NCBI GenBank assembly: GCA_900299245.1
Contig: OMJA01000122.1
Location: forward strand, 1-34,134
Length of the DNA: 34,134 bases
Direction of reading: 5' to 3'
Source: Nitrospiraceae bacterium
GTDB lineage: Bacteria > Nitrospirota > Nitrospiria > Nitrospirales > Nitrospiraceae
Part shown: positions 1-7,636 of the stretch, piece by piece
Position numbering within the stretch: position 1 is the stretch's first letter
Layout of the letters: each line of letters starts with the position of its first letter
The notes under the pieces: generated by a model
Told to the model about the DNA's origin: nothing
Seen by the model: only the letters and a program-made list of their open reading frames with translations
Databases searched by the model: none
Program-made: the position numbers and the translations under genes

Positions 1-1
1 A

Positions 2-277
2 GGCGGCATCACAGACACGATCGGAGATCTCAACGACGGCCTCAGTCAAACGGGCGCCGTCATCGGTGAAGTCGGAGCTCTCTCCAATCGGCTCACCGCA
101 AGCGGAGATCGCCTGCAGGATACCAAAACATTCTATTCCAGAACCCTGTCTGAAACCGAAGACGTCGACCTGGCAAAAGCCATTTCTGATCTGACGATCC
201 AGCAATATGCCATCGAAGCAGCCAGCCGCACGCTGAATCAGGTGTTCAGTAATTCACTGCTGAACTATTTGAAATAA
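2..277 (+). CDS. flgL: Flagellar hook-associated protein 3 (FlgL), C-terminal fragment
   Basis: This open frame enters from the left edge of the window and ends at TAA 275-277, giving about 91 C-terminal residues. The fragment has the flagellin-type C-terminal D0/D1 pattern: amphipathic helices and a Glu-Asp-Val-Asp-Leu-Ala-Lys-Ala-Ile stretch, followed by IQQYAIEAASRTLNQVFSNS and a final Leu-Leu-Asn-Tyr-Leu-Lys. That ending is typical of FlgL, which joins the hook to the filament. The position directly before csrA and fliW agrees, because flgL-csrA-fliW-flagellin is a common gene order. A flagellin paralogue is possible but less likely, because flagellins usually end in Leu-Leu-Gln-Arg or similar, as the one at 33235 does. 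The N-terminus lies outside the window. Confidence 0.85.
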   Translation, partial: GGITDTIGDLNDGLSQTGAVIGEVGALSNRLTASGDRLQDTKTFYSRTLSETEDVDLAKAISDLTIQQYAIEAASRTLNQVFSNSLLNYLK

Positions 278-291
278 GAAGGGGAGAAGGC

Positions 292-318
292 TCAAGGTTT
301 CAGCAGAAAGACCGATAG
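292..318 (+). promoter_or_regulatory. Sigma-28 (FliA)-like promoter for csrA-fliW
   Basis: TCAAGGTT (292-299), an 11-base spacer and ACCGATAG (311-318) fit the flagellar sigma-28 consensus TAAAGTTT-N11-GCCGATAA at 6/8 and 6/8 positions with exact spacing. The predicted start near 325 leaves a leader of about 35 nt before csrA. Three other sites of this form occur in the window, two of which share the TCAAG opening. The match is visible in the sequence; activity is inferred. Confidence 0.55.
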
Positions 319-321
319 GCT

Positions 322-354
322 CGTGGAGGGCATCGGTTCTTCGGCCACGGAAGG
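322..354 (+). promoter_or_regulatory. csrA leader with two GGA motifs, one in the ribosome-binding site
   Basis: The ribosome-binding site GGAAGG (349-354) lies 5 bases before the csrA ATG. It contains a GGA (349-351), and a second GGA lies at 325-327. CGTGG (322-326) and CCACG (345-349) can pair across an 18-base loop. CsrA binds GGA motifs, often one overlapping the ribosome-binding site, so autorepression is plausible. This is inferred from the motif and was not tested. Confidence 0.35.
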
Positions 355-359
355 CGTTC

Positions 360-605
360 ATGCTGGTCCTAACAAGAAGACGCGGTGAAGGCGTCACTAT
401 CGGCCCGGATATCCGGGTCATCGTCCTGGGAGTCAAGGGTGGACAGGTGCGCCTGGGCATCGAAGCTCCCCATACGATCGAGGTGCACCGAGATGAAGTC
501 TTTGCCAGGATCCAGGATGAAAATCAGCTGGCGTCCAAAACACAGGTTATTCCACTCGACGCCTTTCGGCAGCTTGTACCGCCGAAACGCCGGATCGCTC
601 CGTAA
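360..605 (+). CDS. csrA: Carbon storage regulator CsrA (flagellar type)
   Basis: This is an 81-residue RNA-binding translational regulator. It starts with the family signature MLVLTRRRGEGVTIG and contains VRLGIEAP and VHRDEV; the Arg of VHRDEV is the conserved RNA-contacting residue. The protein works as a dimer that binds GGA motifs in mRNA leaders. It has about 20 residues beyond the core of roughly 60. C-terminally extended CsrA proteins are typical of species where FliW, rather than small RNAs, antagonises CsrA. fliW starts 9 bases downstream, so the pair is almost certainly co-transcribed. The likely main target is the flagellin mRNA at the far end of the window, whose leader is rich in GGA. 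The start is set by the invariant N-terminus and the GGAAGG site. Confidence 0.95.
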   Translation: MLVLTRRRGEGVTIGPDIRVIVLGVKGGQVRLGIEAPHTIEVHRDEVFARIQDENQLASKTQVIPLDAFRQLVPPKRRIAP

Positions 606-614
606 GGACAGATA

Positions 615-1097
615 ATGCAATGTCGCTCGACCCGCTTCGGCGTCTGTGAAGTGCCTAACGAATCGGTCCTGACGTTTCCCAGCGGGATTCTCGGGTTTCC
701 CGACTGCCACCGCTACGTCATTCTCGATCACGACACGGATGCCCCCTTCAAATGGCTGCAGTCCCTCGACGAACCGGGATTGGCCTTCGTAATCCTCGAT
801 CCCGCCAGCTTTCATCCGGGATATACCGTACAGGTGCCCAATGAGGCGCTTCTCGAGGTGAAAGGCGGGGACAACGATGAATTGGTGGTATCCGTACTGT
901 TGACCATTCCCTCAAGCGACCCGACAGGCATCACCGCCAATCTGCGTGGGCCGCTTCTCATGAATCCCCGGACAAAACTCTGCAAACAACTGATCTTGTC
1001 CTACAGCTATCCGACTCGCTTCCCGCTCTTCGCCAATATGCCGCCGAGCGGGACGCCATCCAAAGAACAGCCATCATCGACAGTCTGTTCTGCCTGA
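615..1097 (+). CDS. fliW: Flagellar assembly factor FliW
   Basis: This 160-residue protein belongs to the FliW family. Recognisable segments are the N-terminal RFGVCEVP, LTFPSGILGFP, FKWLQSLDEPGLAFVILDP and, near the C-terminus, NLRGPLLMNPRTKLCKQLIL. In Bacillus and Campylobacter, FliW binds either unsecreted flagellin or CsrA. When flagellin is exported, freed FliW binds CsrA and lifts its repression of flagellin translation. Here the gene sits 9 bases after csrA with AAGGA (604-608) ahead of its ATG, matching that partner-switch module. About 20 disordered residues at the C-terminus (after FANMPPSG) extend beyond the usual fold. The gene converges on the kinase gene with only 29 bases between the stops, and no terminator is visible there. 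Confidence 0.95.
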   Translation: MQCRSTRFGVCEVPNESVLTFPSGILGFPDCHRYVILDHDTDAPFKWLQSLDEPGLAFVILDPASFHPGYTVQVPNEALLEVKGGDNDELVVSVLLTIPSSDPTGITANLRGPLLMNPRTKLCKQLILSYSYPTRFPLFANMPPSGTPSKEQPSSTVCSA

Positions 1098-1126
1098 TTC
1101 AGATATCCGCCCATTTGTCCTATGCC

Positions 1127-3970
1127 TCACGCGGCCGTGCTCGTGATGAGACCGGTGTCTCCGCGGTAGGCTTGAAGCGTCTGGATCAGGCGGATCATTT
1201 CCATCTCAAGATGAGCATAGACCGGCGGAGCATCGTGCAATGCTCCCAGACGGCCGACCGCTTCCAATTGTCCCGCTGCCAGAGCAACCTCCGGCGCGCA
1301 CAGATTGGCCGCCGTCCCCTTGAGCGTATGCGCGACACGCTCAACCGTCACCGCATCACCCTCCGATAACGCCTGCCGAATGCTCGTCATAATATCGGCC
1401 TGCCGTTCTAGAAACAGATCGATGAGCTGCGTCAGGAGATCCTGATCGCCTCCGATGTTCCGAAGCATCTGAGCCGGGTCAAACAGCGCTGGCATAACCG
1501 CAGGCAGCGGCTCAGAACCCGCCGATGGAACAACTTCAATTTCCTGCCGGGAAGACGCCACCCACCGAGACAACGTTGTGCGGATATCCTCTAACTTGAT
1601 GGGCTTGGCTAAATAGGCGTCCATGCCGGCCGCCAGACAGCGCTCACGATCACCCTGCATGGCGTTCGCCGTGACGGCGATGATGGGCAGATGCCCTATA
1701 ACGACATACCGCTTTCCTTCGGCCTCATTTCTGCGGATCGCGGCTGTCGCTTCGAATCCATCCATCACCGGCATCTGGCAATCCATGAGAACGGCGTCAT
1801 AGACACCGACCTCCAGCGCGGCCAAGGCTTCCTGTCCGTTCTCGACAAGGTCGGGACGATAGCCGAGCTTTTCAAGCATGCGCACGGCAAGCTTCTGGTT
1901 CACACTGTTGTCTTCCACAACCAGAATCCGTCGGCGCTCGGCATGTTCCGCCAACGTGTGGCGGGTGACCAGACGCGGCTGTGCCGGGTCGCCTGCGGCC
2001 CCGCGCTCCTCTGCGGGCAGTTCCATCCCCAGTACGGTGCGCAAACAGTCCCGCAGTTCATCATGCCGGACAGGCTTCGTGAGATAGCCTTTGGCGCCTA
2101 CATTCCGTGCCCGTTCCGCATGTCCGCGCTGCAACAACGATGTCATCACAATAACCCGCAAGGTTGCGGCACACGGGAGCTTTTGTAGTTCGCCGGCCAA
2201 CTGCAGCCCGTCTTTGCCAGGCATGACGACGTCAAGAATCGCGCAATCGAACGGCGCGCCGATTCTGAAAGCCTCCTCGATTTGCGCAATCGCGCCGGCC
2301 GCATCTTCCGCCTGCCTGTCCTGCATGCCCCAACCGGAGACCAGATGATGGAGAATGAGGCGGTTCGACTCATTGTCGTCCACGATAAGAACACGGCGCC
2401 CCTGGAGTTCCGCCATCGGAAGAATCGCCGTCACCGACGAGGCCTGTTTAACGAACCGTGCCGTAAACCAAAACGTACTCCCGCGTTGAGGCGCACTTTT
2501 CACCCCGATCTGTCCGCCCATCAGTTCGACCAGCTGTTTCGAAATAGACAACCCCAGTCCTGTGCCCCCATATTTCCTGGTCATCGTCGAATCGGCCTGA
2601 ACGAACGGTTTGAACAGTTTCTCCTGCGTCGCGGACGCGATTCCGATGCCGCTGTCGGTGATGTCAAACCGGAGCAATGCGCCGCCCTCCCGGTCCTCTT
2701 CCAGGTAGACCTGCAACGTGACGTCCCCGCGATCGGTAAACTTGATGGCATTGCCCACCAGATTCGTCAGGACCTGCCGGAGTCGGCCGGGATCTCCGCG
2801 CAACCCGGTTGGCACGGCCGCATGAATGAGACCGGTCAATTCCAAGCCTTTGGACTCGGCCCTTTCGGCGAATTGCTTGAGCACGTCGTCCACTGTGGCG
2901 CGAAGATTGAAGTCGATGGTTTCCAACTCAAGCTTGCCGGCTTCGATTTTGCTGCACTCCAGAACATCGTTGATGAGCTGCAACAAGGCTTCACCGCATT
3001 GCCGGATGGTATCAGCATAGGACCGCTGCTCGGGAGCCAATGCGGTATCCAGCAGCAGACTCGTCATGCCGATCACTCCGTTCATCGGCGTGCGCAACTC
3101 ATGACTGATTGTGGCCAGGAATGCCGCCTTCGTTTGCGTCGCGGCCTGCGCTTCCTGAAGCGCCCGGTCCAGTCGCTGGTTCTTCGCCCTGAGTTCTTCC
3201 GCCGACGCGTGCAGCGCTTCTTTCGCGCGATGAATTTCCGTGAGATCCACGGCATATCCTCGGACATGCCGTTCCGCTCCCACGGGACAGAGCACCCAGG
3301 CAAATCTCGCGTCAGGCAGGCCGAGAGCGATCTCCTGGATCGGTATGCCCGAAGTCAGGCAGCGTTGCACCAAACCGGCCAACCCCTCGGGAGTCACTCT
3401 GGGATATCCGTCACCGCGATAGCCGTAGCGCGTCAGCAGTTCCGTCATCACAGGATTGGCATAGACGAGACTGGCGTTGGCATCGAGCTCGAGAATCGGG
3501 TAGGGACTTTCATCCGCGATCGACGCAAGTCGATTGCGGTCGTGCATGAGTTCTTGTTCCCGCGTCACATCTTTGAGACTGACCACAAAACCGGGCTGCC
3601 CGTCAAATGAGGCTGGCAGGCACGTCCATTCGACCGGAGTCGAACTCACCGGCCGCTGACACATCAACACCTGGGACCCCTGCCAGGGGTGCTTTTCCTG
3701 ATGAACCTGTTGAAGGCGCTGCCGTGTGGACTCGGGAGGCATTCCGGTCAGCTTCTGCCACAACTCAGGAAACGGCCTGCCGACTTGCCCCGAGGCGGAG
3801 CCACCGCATAATCGTCCGGCTTCGGCGTTCATCGCGTGGATGCCGTGAGCGACATTCACGAGGATGACGCCCATCGGCAGCCCGTCCAGAAGTCCTTCGT
3901 ATGAATACGATGAACACTGTTTGATTTGGCGGGATATCGCCGGGCGCCGATTGGCAGAAGGACGCTTCAT
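1127..3970 (-). CDS. Soluble hybrid sensor histidine kinase (PAS-PAS-HisKA-HATPase-REC-REC-HPt)
   Basis: This 947-residue protein has no membrane segment, so it should sense a cytoplasmic signal. Two PAS-like regions (about 25-140 and 148-248) are followed by a short coiled coil. The dimerisation domain has the phospho-acceptor His290 in SHELRTP. The ATPase domain has an N box (NLVGNAIKF, 403-411) and a GTGLGLSIS G box (469-477). Two receiver domains carry phospho-acceptors Asp580 (LDVVMPG) and Asp730 (MDCQMPVMDG). A C-terminal HPt domain has His881 in AHTLKGTAANL. A four-step phosphorelay to an unseen response regulator is therefore expected. The ATG overlaps the stop of the upstream HD-GYP gene by one base, which indicates translational coupling. 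The module order resembles BarA/GacS-type kinases, which act upstream of Csr systems, but those have membrane segments. A link to csrA is only suggested by proximity. Confidence 0.9.
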   Translation of the reverse strand: MKRPSANRRPAISRQIKQCSSYSYEGLLDGLPMGVILVNVAHGIHAMNAEAGRLCGGSASGQVGRPFPELWQKLTGMPPESTRQRLQQVHQEKHPWQGSQVLMCQRPVSSTPVEWTCLPASFDGQPGFVVSLKDVTREQELMHDRNRLASIADESPYPILELDANASLVYANPVMTELLTRYGYRGDGYPRVTPEGLAGLVQRCLTSGIPIQEIALGLPDARFAWVLCPVGAERHVRGYAVDLTEIHRAKEALHASAEELRAKNQRLDRALQEAQAATQTKAAFLATISHELRTPMNGVIGMTSLLLDTALAPEQRSYADTIRQCGEALLQLINDVLECSKIEAGKLELETIDFNLRATVDDVLKQFAERAESKGLELTGLIHAAVPTGLRGDPGRLRQVLTNLVGNAIKFTDRGDVTLQVYLEEDREGGALLRFDITDSGIGIASATQEKLFKPFVQADSTMTRKYGGTGLGLSISKQLVELMGGQIGVKSAPQRGSTFWFTARFVKQASSVTAILPMAELQGRRVLIVDDNESNRLILHHLVSGWGMQDRQAEDAAGAIAQIEEAFRIGAPFDCAILDVVMPGKDGLQLAGELQKLPCAATLRVIVMTSLLQRGHAERARNVGAKGYLTKPVRHDELRDCLRTVLGMELPAEERGAAGDPAQPRLVTRHTLAEHAERRRILVVEDNSVNQKLAVRMLEKLGYRPDLVENGQEALAALEVGVYDAVLMDCQMPVMDGFEATAAIRRNEAEGKRYVVIGHLPIIAVTANAMQGDRERCLAAGMDAYLAKPIKLEDIRTTLSRWVASSRQEIEVVPSAGSEPLPAVMPALFDPAQMLRNIGGDQDLLTQLIDLFLERQADIMTSIRQALSEGDAVTVERVAHTLKGTAANLCAPEVALAAGQLEAVGRLGALHDAPPVYAHLEMEMIRLIQTLQAYRGDTGLITSTAA

Positions 3971-5241
3971 CAGGCCGCCTGATCGGTAAGATCGCCGAGA
4001 TACATGGCAATATTCACACGCTCCTGGACTGGATCCAATACGCGCAACACCGTGCGAGCGCTTCGGCCCTGCGAGGGTGTCGCTAAGTCCACCCGTTCAG
4101 GATTGACATAGGATTCTCCGTGAGGCCCCCCGGTGATCTTTACTTGTGGTTTCAACCGTTGTTCGGGATTCACACCCACCACCACGGCCTGCTCTCCGGT
4201 ATTCAGACGAACGAGACTTCCGACCGGATACACGCCGATGCTGCGAATAACGGCCTCAACCAGCGCTTTAGGATATTGGCCCCGTTCCCCGACCAGGAAT
4301 AGCTGACGGACGGCATCGTGCGGAATCATCGCCGGTCGCCCCCCGCGTCGGCTGACCAACTTGTCGTAGAAATCCACGATGCCGACTATCTGAGCCAGCG
4401 GATCGATATCGTGCGATTTCAATCGACGAGGAAATCCGCTCCCGTCGCACCGTTCGTGATGCTCCATCACAATCCGACACACTTCGTCATGAAATCCTGA
4501 TTGCTCTCCCAGCACGGCCAGCCCTAATTGAGCGTGTTGTTCCAGCAGGCGCCGTTCCGCCTCATTGCATTCCTCACGCTTGCGGACCAGATTCCGAGGA
4601 AGACGGACATACCCAATGTCATGCAGCAATGCCCCGGTCCCCAGATGCTCATAGAGCGCCGGGTCTACACCACTTTCAACAGCAACGACCAAAGACAGGA
4701 TCGCGGTATCCAGCGCATGGGCCCCCAGCGAACGATCGAACTGTTTCACTTTAAGAAAGGTGCTATGGAGAATGAGTTCGTTCCGGACACTCAGCACCTG
4801 ATGTAACACGCCTGTGACCACCACCTTGGTCGTGGCCGGCGTCGGCGGCACACCGCGTTCCAGATCCGCAAATATTCGTTCCATCGCCTCCTGCGCCTCC
4901 GTATACACGGAAGCGGCGACGGACGGATCGCTCTCGCCGGCCGGGGAGGGTGCCGTTGCGTCGAGCGACATGCTGTCGGCAGCCGATGCAGGCTCCCGGC
5001 TCTCGACAGGTGGTGCCGGAGGAGCAGTGGAAAGAACCGGAGCCTCCTGCACATCAAGCCCCTTCGCCGTATCAATAGTGACCGATTGCACACCGTGCTG
5101 CTTCATGACTGCGATGGTTTCAAGGTCTTGAATCAGGCGTTTATGAAAGAGAAAGGGAGTCCGGTACCAGGGAAGATCCATCTCCACGATGAACATCCCC
5201 GGCCGCAGCTGTTCGATGGAGATACGCTTCGTTCCGCTCAT
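3970..5241 (-). CDS. HD-GYP domain protein with altered motifs (DUF3391-HD-GYP)
   Basis: This 423-residue protein has an N-terminal DUF3391-like domain (ISIEQLRPGMFIVEMD, about 7-60). A Pro/Ala/Ser-rich linker (about 65-112) leads to a HD-GYP domain (about 140-345). HD-GYP enzymes hydrolyse c-di-GMP. His207-Asp208 and the HHExxDG motif (261-267) are present. Two signature positions differ: HDIGK is HDIGY (Tyr211), and GYP is GFP (269-271). The protein may therefore have weak activity or act as a binding or sensing protein. It is divergent from, and paralogous to, the canonical HD-GYP protein at 5480, sharing the same domain order and the motif VYPVGSLVRLNTGE. The ribosome-binding site GGAGGAG lies 10 bases before the ATG on the minus strand. 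The gene is co-transcribed with the hybrid kinase. Confidence 0.88.
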   Translation of the reverse strand: MSGTKRISIEQLRPGMFIVEMDLPWYRTPFLFHKRLIQDLETIAVMKQHGVQSVTIDTAKGLDVQEAPVLSTAPPAPPVESREPASAADSMSLDATAPSPAGESDPSVAASVYTEAQEAMERIFADLERGVPPTPATTKVVVTGVLHQVLSVRNELILHSTFLKVKQFDRSLGAHALDTAILSLVVAVESGVDPALYEHLGTGALLHDIGYVRLPRNLVRKREECNEAERRLLEQHAQLGLAVLGEQSGFHDEVCRIVMEHHERCDGSGFPRRLKSHDIDPLAQIVGIVDFYDKLVSRRGGRPAMIPHDAVRQLFLVGERGQYPKALVEAVIRSIGVYPVGSLVRLNTGEQAVVVGVNPEQRLKPQVKITGGPHGESYVNPERVDLATPSQGRSARTVLRVLDPVQERVNIAMYLGDLTDQAA

Positions 5242-5308
5242 GAAATGATGGCTCCTCCGCCACGCGTGGTGAACAGACCAACCCCCTTTGTAGAGGATCC
5301 CGCATGTT

Positions 5309-5335
5309 ATATCGGCAACTTATAAGTCGATCTTA
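5309..5335 (-). promoter_or_regulatory. Sigma-28-like promoter for the degenerate HD-GYP/kinase operon
   Basis: On the minus strand, TAAGATCG (5335-5328), 11 bases and GCCGATAT (5316-5309) fit the FliA pattern. The -10 element matches 7/8 positions, but the -35 element only about 4/8. The leader to the ATG at 5241 would be about 60 nt. The weak -35 lowers confidence. Confidence 0.4.
5318..5327. repeat. Perfect 10-bp palindrome ACTTATAAGT in the divergent control region
   Basis: ACTTATAAGT is self-complementary. It lies inside the 11-base spacer of the minus-strand sigma-28-like promoter, where a bound regulator could block polymerase. A chance palindrome of this length is also possible in a window this large; only its position makes it notable. 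Confidence 0.3.
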
Positions 5336-5404
5336 ACGAGGAGAGCCGAATGTTCAGGCCCATAGGTTTGTGATCGCTTGGGGAACGGTTCCTCTCGGCT
5401 TTTC

Positions 5405-5431
5405 TCAAGAATTTCCTCTCGTTTCCGATAC
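5405..5431 (+). promoter_or_regulatory. Sigma-28-like promoter for the HD-GYP/PilZ operon
   Basis: TCAAGAAT (5405-5412), an 11-base spacer and TCCGATAC (5424-5431) match the FliA consensus at 5/8 and 6/8 positions with exact spacing. Initiation near 5438 would leave a 40-nt leader before the ATG at 5480. The TCAAG opening is shared with the csrA and flagellin sites. Confidence 0.5.
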
Positions 5432-5479
5432 AGGGACACGTGCCGCTCTGCACCTTATGCCCGATCACGGTTGTCACCG

Positions 5480-6712
5480 ATGGCCACACGTATCCACATC
5501 ACTCAACTGCGCCCCGGTATGCGTATCGAGAAACTGGACCGTTCCTGGTTTGCAACACCGTTTTTCCGCCATCGCATGGCCATCACCTCCATGGATCAAG
5601 TGGAACAGCTCCGAGCCTGCGGAGTAGAAACACTTGATGTATCAGGAGAAATCGAGATCGATTCACCGCCGGATTCACCGCCGATCGACAAACCGAGTTC
5701 ACCTCCCACGGATCAAGCTGCGACAGTTGCTGAAGACGGGGCTCCCGAGCTTCCCTCAAAGTCCTTCGAAGAAGAACTCCCGGCAGCCAAACTCGTGTAT
5801 ACCGCCGCCAAGAACGTCATCGAACAGGCCATGCTTGATGTCCGAATGGGCCGCGACATCAATATGGACGCAGTCAATCAGGTTGTGTCCGAGATGGCGG
5901 ACAGCGTCCTGCGCAACCCCGATGCATTAACCAGCCTGTCACGGTTGAAACACTTCGACGAATATACGTTCTTCCATTCCGTCAATACCTCTCTCCTGGC
6001 GCTGTCGCTCGGACGTAATCTGGAAATCGAAGAATCGCTGCTGCATCAGCTCGGTGTCGGCACTCTGCTTCACGACATCGGCAAAACGAAGGTCCCGCTG
6101 GAGATTCTGAATAAGCCGGGCAAATACGAAGCGCATGAATTCGAAATCATGAAGCAGCATGTGATGCGGGGAGCCGAAGTCCTCTCCGGCACCACCGGGT
6201 TGACCGACAATTTCCTGAGACCGGCGCTGGAACATCACGAACGGGTCGACGGAACCGGCTATCCCTATCAACGCCGTAAGAGCGAGCTCAGTCAATTCGG
6301 GATGATGGCGGCCGTCGTGGATATCTACGACGCCATCACCAGCGACCGTTGCTATCACAAAGCCAAACCGGCCCACGAAGCGCTGCAATTCCTCTACACC
6401 ATTTCGCAGAAGGGACATCTGGAGCACACACTGGTCCAGCGGTTCATCCAAGTCGTCGGTGTGTATCCGGTCGGCTCTATTGTCCAGCTCAATACGGGCG
6501 AGATCGCCGTCGTCAGCCGTCTCAATCGTCAGGCTCCGCTTGAACCTGTCATCATCCTGGTCAAGGGACCGGGCAATACGCTGCTCTCCCGTCCGGAAAC
6601 CATCGACCTCGCTCAACCGGAGCGGGCACCACGCCGATCCATCCTTGCCGTAACGGATCCGGCAAGCACCGGCATTCACGCCTCGACTTATCTCGATCAG
6701 GAGCCCGCATGA
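5480..6712 (+). CDS. HD-GYP c-di-GMP phosphodiesterase (DUF3391-HD-GYP)
   Basis: This 410-residue protein has an N-terminal DUF3391-like domain (MATRIHITQLRPGMRIEKLD), a Pro/Ser-rich acidic linker (about 58-100) and a full HD-GYP domain. All signature elements are intact: HDIGK (198-202), HHERVDGTGYP (252-262) and DIYDAITSDR (281-290). It should hydrolyse c-di-GMP in the cytoplasm, which generally favours motility. The frame is open from 5378, but the start at 5480 is chosen because the N-terminus then aligns with that of the divergent paralogue. No clear ribosome-binding site precedes it, so the start is the least certain part of this entry. The stop overlaps the ATG of the PilZ gene by four bases, so a c-di-GMP-degrading enzyme and a c-di-GMP receptor are translationally coupled. 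Confidence 0.9.
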   Translation: MATRIHITQLRPGMRIEKLDRSWFATPFFRHRMAITSMDQVEQLRACGVETLDVSGEIEIDSPPDSPPIDKPSSPPTDQAATVAEDGAPELPSKSFEEELPAAKLVYTAAKNVIEQAMLDVRMGRDINMDAVNQVVSEMADSVLRNPDALTSLSRLKHFDEYTFFHSVNTSLLALSLGRNLEIEESLLHQLGVGTLLHDIGKTKVPLEILNKPGKYEAHEFEIMKQHVMRGAEVLSGTTGLTDNFLRPALEHHERVDGTGYPYQRRKSELSQFGMMAAVVDIYDAITSDRCYHKAKPAHEALQFLYTISQKGHLEHTLVQRFIQVVGVYPVGSIVQLNTGEIAVVSRLNRQAPLEPVIILVKGPGNTLLSRPETIDLAQPERAPRRSILAVTDPASTGIHASTYLDQEPA

Positions 6713-7431
6713 ACGACATCACGACGACCCAACCCGTTCCCGCTTCTTTTTTGACCGTGGGGCTCTCGTTGAAACTCTCGCTGACGCTGAACGGACAGAA
6801 GGGAATGTACGGCTCAACGCTCCTCGGCTGGAAAGACTATGCCTGGCTGGTGTGTGAATGGCCGCTGCAAATCGGGCATGGGACGGAGATCCCGGTCGGC
6901 ACAGCCTGTACCGTGAGTTACCTGCACGACGGGAAACTCGTCGGCTACAGAACAGAAGTCCGGGACATGCTGACCTCGCCGGTGCCGCTCCTGTTCATTG
7001 CCTTTCCTCAATCGGTGGAAGAAATGCATCTACGCAAACACACCCGCGTCTCATCCTGCGAACCGGTTGTGCTCGAACGTCTGGATGGAGAGTCGGGGAA
7101 CGGGAACTCGGCTTCTTCCAAGATCGTCGGCGGACTGCTTCAGAATCTGAGCCTTGGCGGGTGCAGTGTCGTCGTGCCGCAGGCTCCGGCCTGGATCAGG
7201 CCCGGAACCAGGATGCGGATGGAATTCGAGCTGGCCGGGTTGGGCCATGTCACAAACTTGACGGGAATCGTCAAAACGGCCGACGCCCGGGAGGGCACGT
7301 CCTCGCTCGGTATCGAATTCCGTTTCCAGGAAATGGAATACATCGAATACCGGGGGTGGGGAGGCTCCGTCCGGCAAGCCATCGAGCAGTGGACCACCCA
7401 AAAGGCAACCGATTCGTTGCCGCTTCAGTGA
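6709..7431 (+). CDS. PilZ-domain c-di-GMP receptor, YcgR-like
   Basis: This 240-residue protein has an N-terminal YcgR/PilZN-like beta-barrel (about 15-105) and a C-terminal PilZ domain (about 107-235). Both ligand motifs are intact: RKHTR (109-113, the RxxxR switch) and NLSLGG (146-151, the [D/N]xSxxG loop). YcgR-type proteins bind c-di-GMP and then act on the flagellar motor as a brake. The overlap with the upstream phosphodiesterase (ATGA, 6709-6712) suggests that the receptor and the enzyme that removes its ligand are made together. I do not assign the ycgR symbol, because only the domain order is similar. The gene ends 205 bases before the sugar operon. Confidence 0.88.
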   Translation: MNDITTTQPVPASFLTVGLSLKLSLTLNGQKGMYGSTLLGWKDYAWLVCEWPLQIGHGTEIPVGTACTVSYLHDGKLVGYRTEVRDMLTSPVPLLFIAFPQSVEEMHLRKHTRVSSCEPVVLERLDGESGNGNSASSKIVGGLLQNLSLGGCSVVVPQAPAWIRPGTRMRMEFELAGLGHVTNLTGIVKTADAREGTSSLGIEFRFQEMEYIEYRGWGGSVRQAIEQWTTQKATDSLPLQ

Positions 7432-7567
7432 TGTCTGAGTCTCTCTCGACTCGCTTGACTCTTCTTTCCGTCGTTTCTTTCCCGGTCTCCCGGCAAATCC
7501 TGCCGAGTCTGCTGCGCATGTTCCCGCCGTTTGAGCCGCAACCCGCATATTTCCAGGCTGAACCATT

Positions 7568-7583
7568 GGCATATAACTTGTAC
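7568..7583 (+). promoter_or_regulatory. Candidate sigma-54 promoter (alternatively sigma-70) for the sugar operon
   Basis: TGGCATATAACTTGTA fits the sigma-54 -24/-12 pattern TGGCAC-N5-TTGCA with correct spacing; the -12 GC is GT. Many flagellar systems use sigma-54. A sigma-70 reading is also possible: TTTCCA (7550-7555), a 17-base spacer and TATAAC (7573-7578). The sequence cannot decide between the two, but a promoter in this 205-base gap is expected. Confidence 0.4.
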
Positions 7584-7596
7584 TAACTCCTTCCGC

Positions 7597-7611
7597 CGGA
7601 CTCAGTCCGGG
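7597..7611. repeat. 15-base inverted repeat CCGGACTCAGTCCGG in the sugar operon leader
   Basis: The seven-base arms CCGGACT and AGTCCGG flank a single C. The repeat lies just downstream of the candidate promoter and 25 bases before the first ATG. It could be an operator bound by a dimeric regulator, or a small leader hairpin with 5 pairs and a 5-base loop. No poly-T follows, so it is not a terminator. Confidence 0.45.
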
Positions 7612-7636
7612 TAATGATCAGCGAGGAGAGTACGCC

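Noticed and set aside
369-815. Minus-strand open frame across csrA and fliW
   Set aside because: It is antisense to two firmly identified genes and shows no domain or ribosome-binding site.
1362-1369. TCCGATAA, a sigma-28 -10-like sequence on the plus strand
   Set aside because: It lies within the kinase gene, no TCAAG- or TAAAG-like -35 occurs 11 bases upstream, and no plus-strand gene follows.
2282-3610. Long plus-strand open frame of 442 codons opposite the hybrid kinase
   Set aside because: It lies wholly antisense to a kinase with all catalytic motifs, has no recognisable domain, and is a by-product of codon bias in the opposite strand.
5378-5479. Upstream extension of the canonical HD-GYP protein
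   Set aside because: The extra 34 residues are Arg/Ser-rich and lack family similarity, and the extension would include the predicted promoter.
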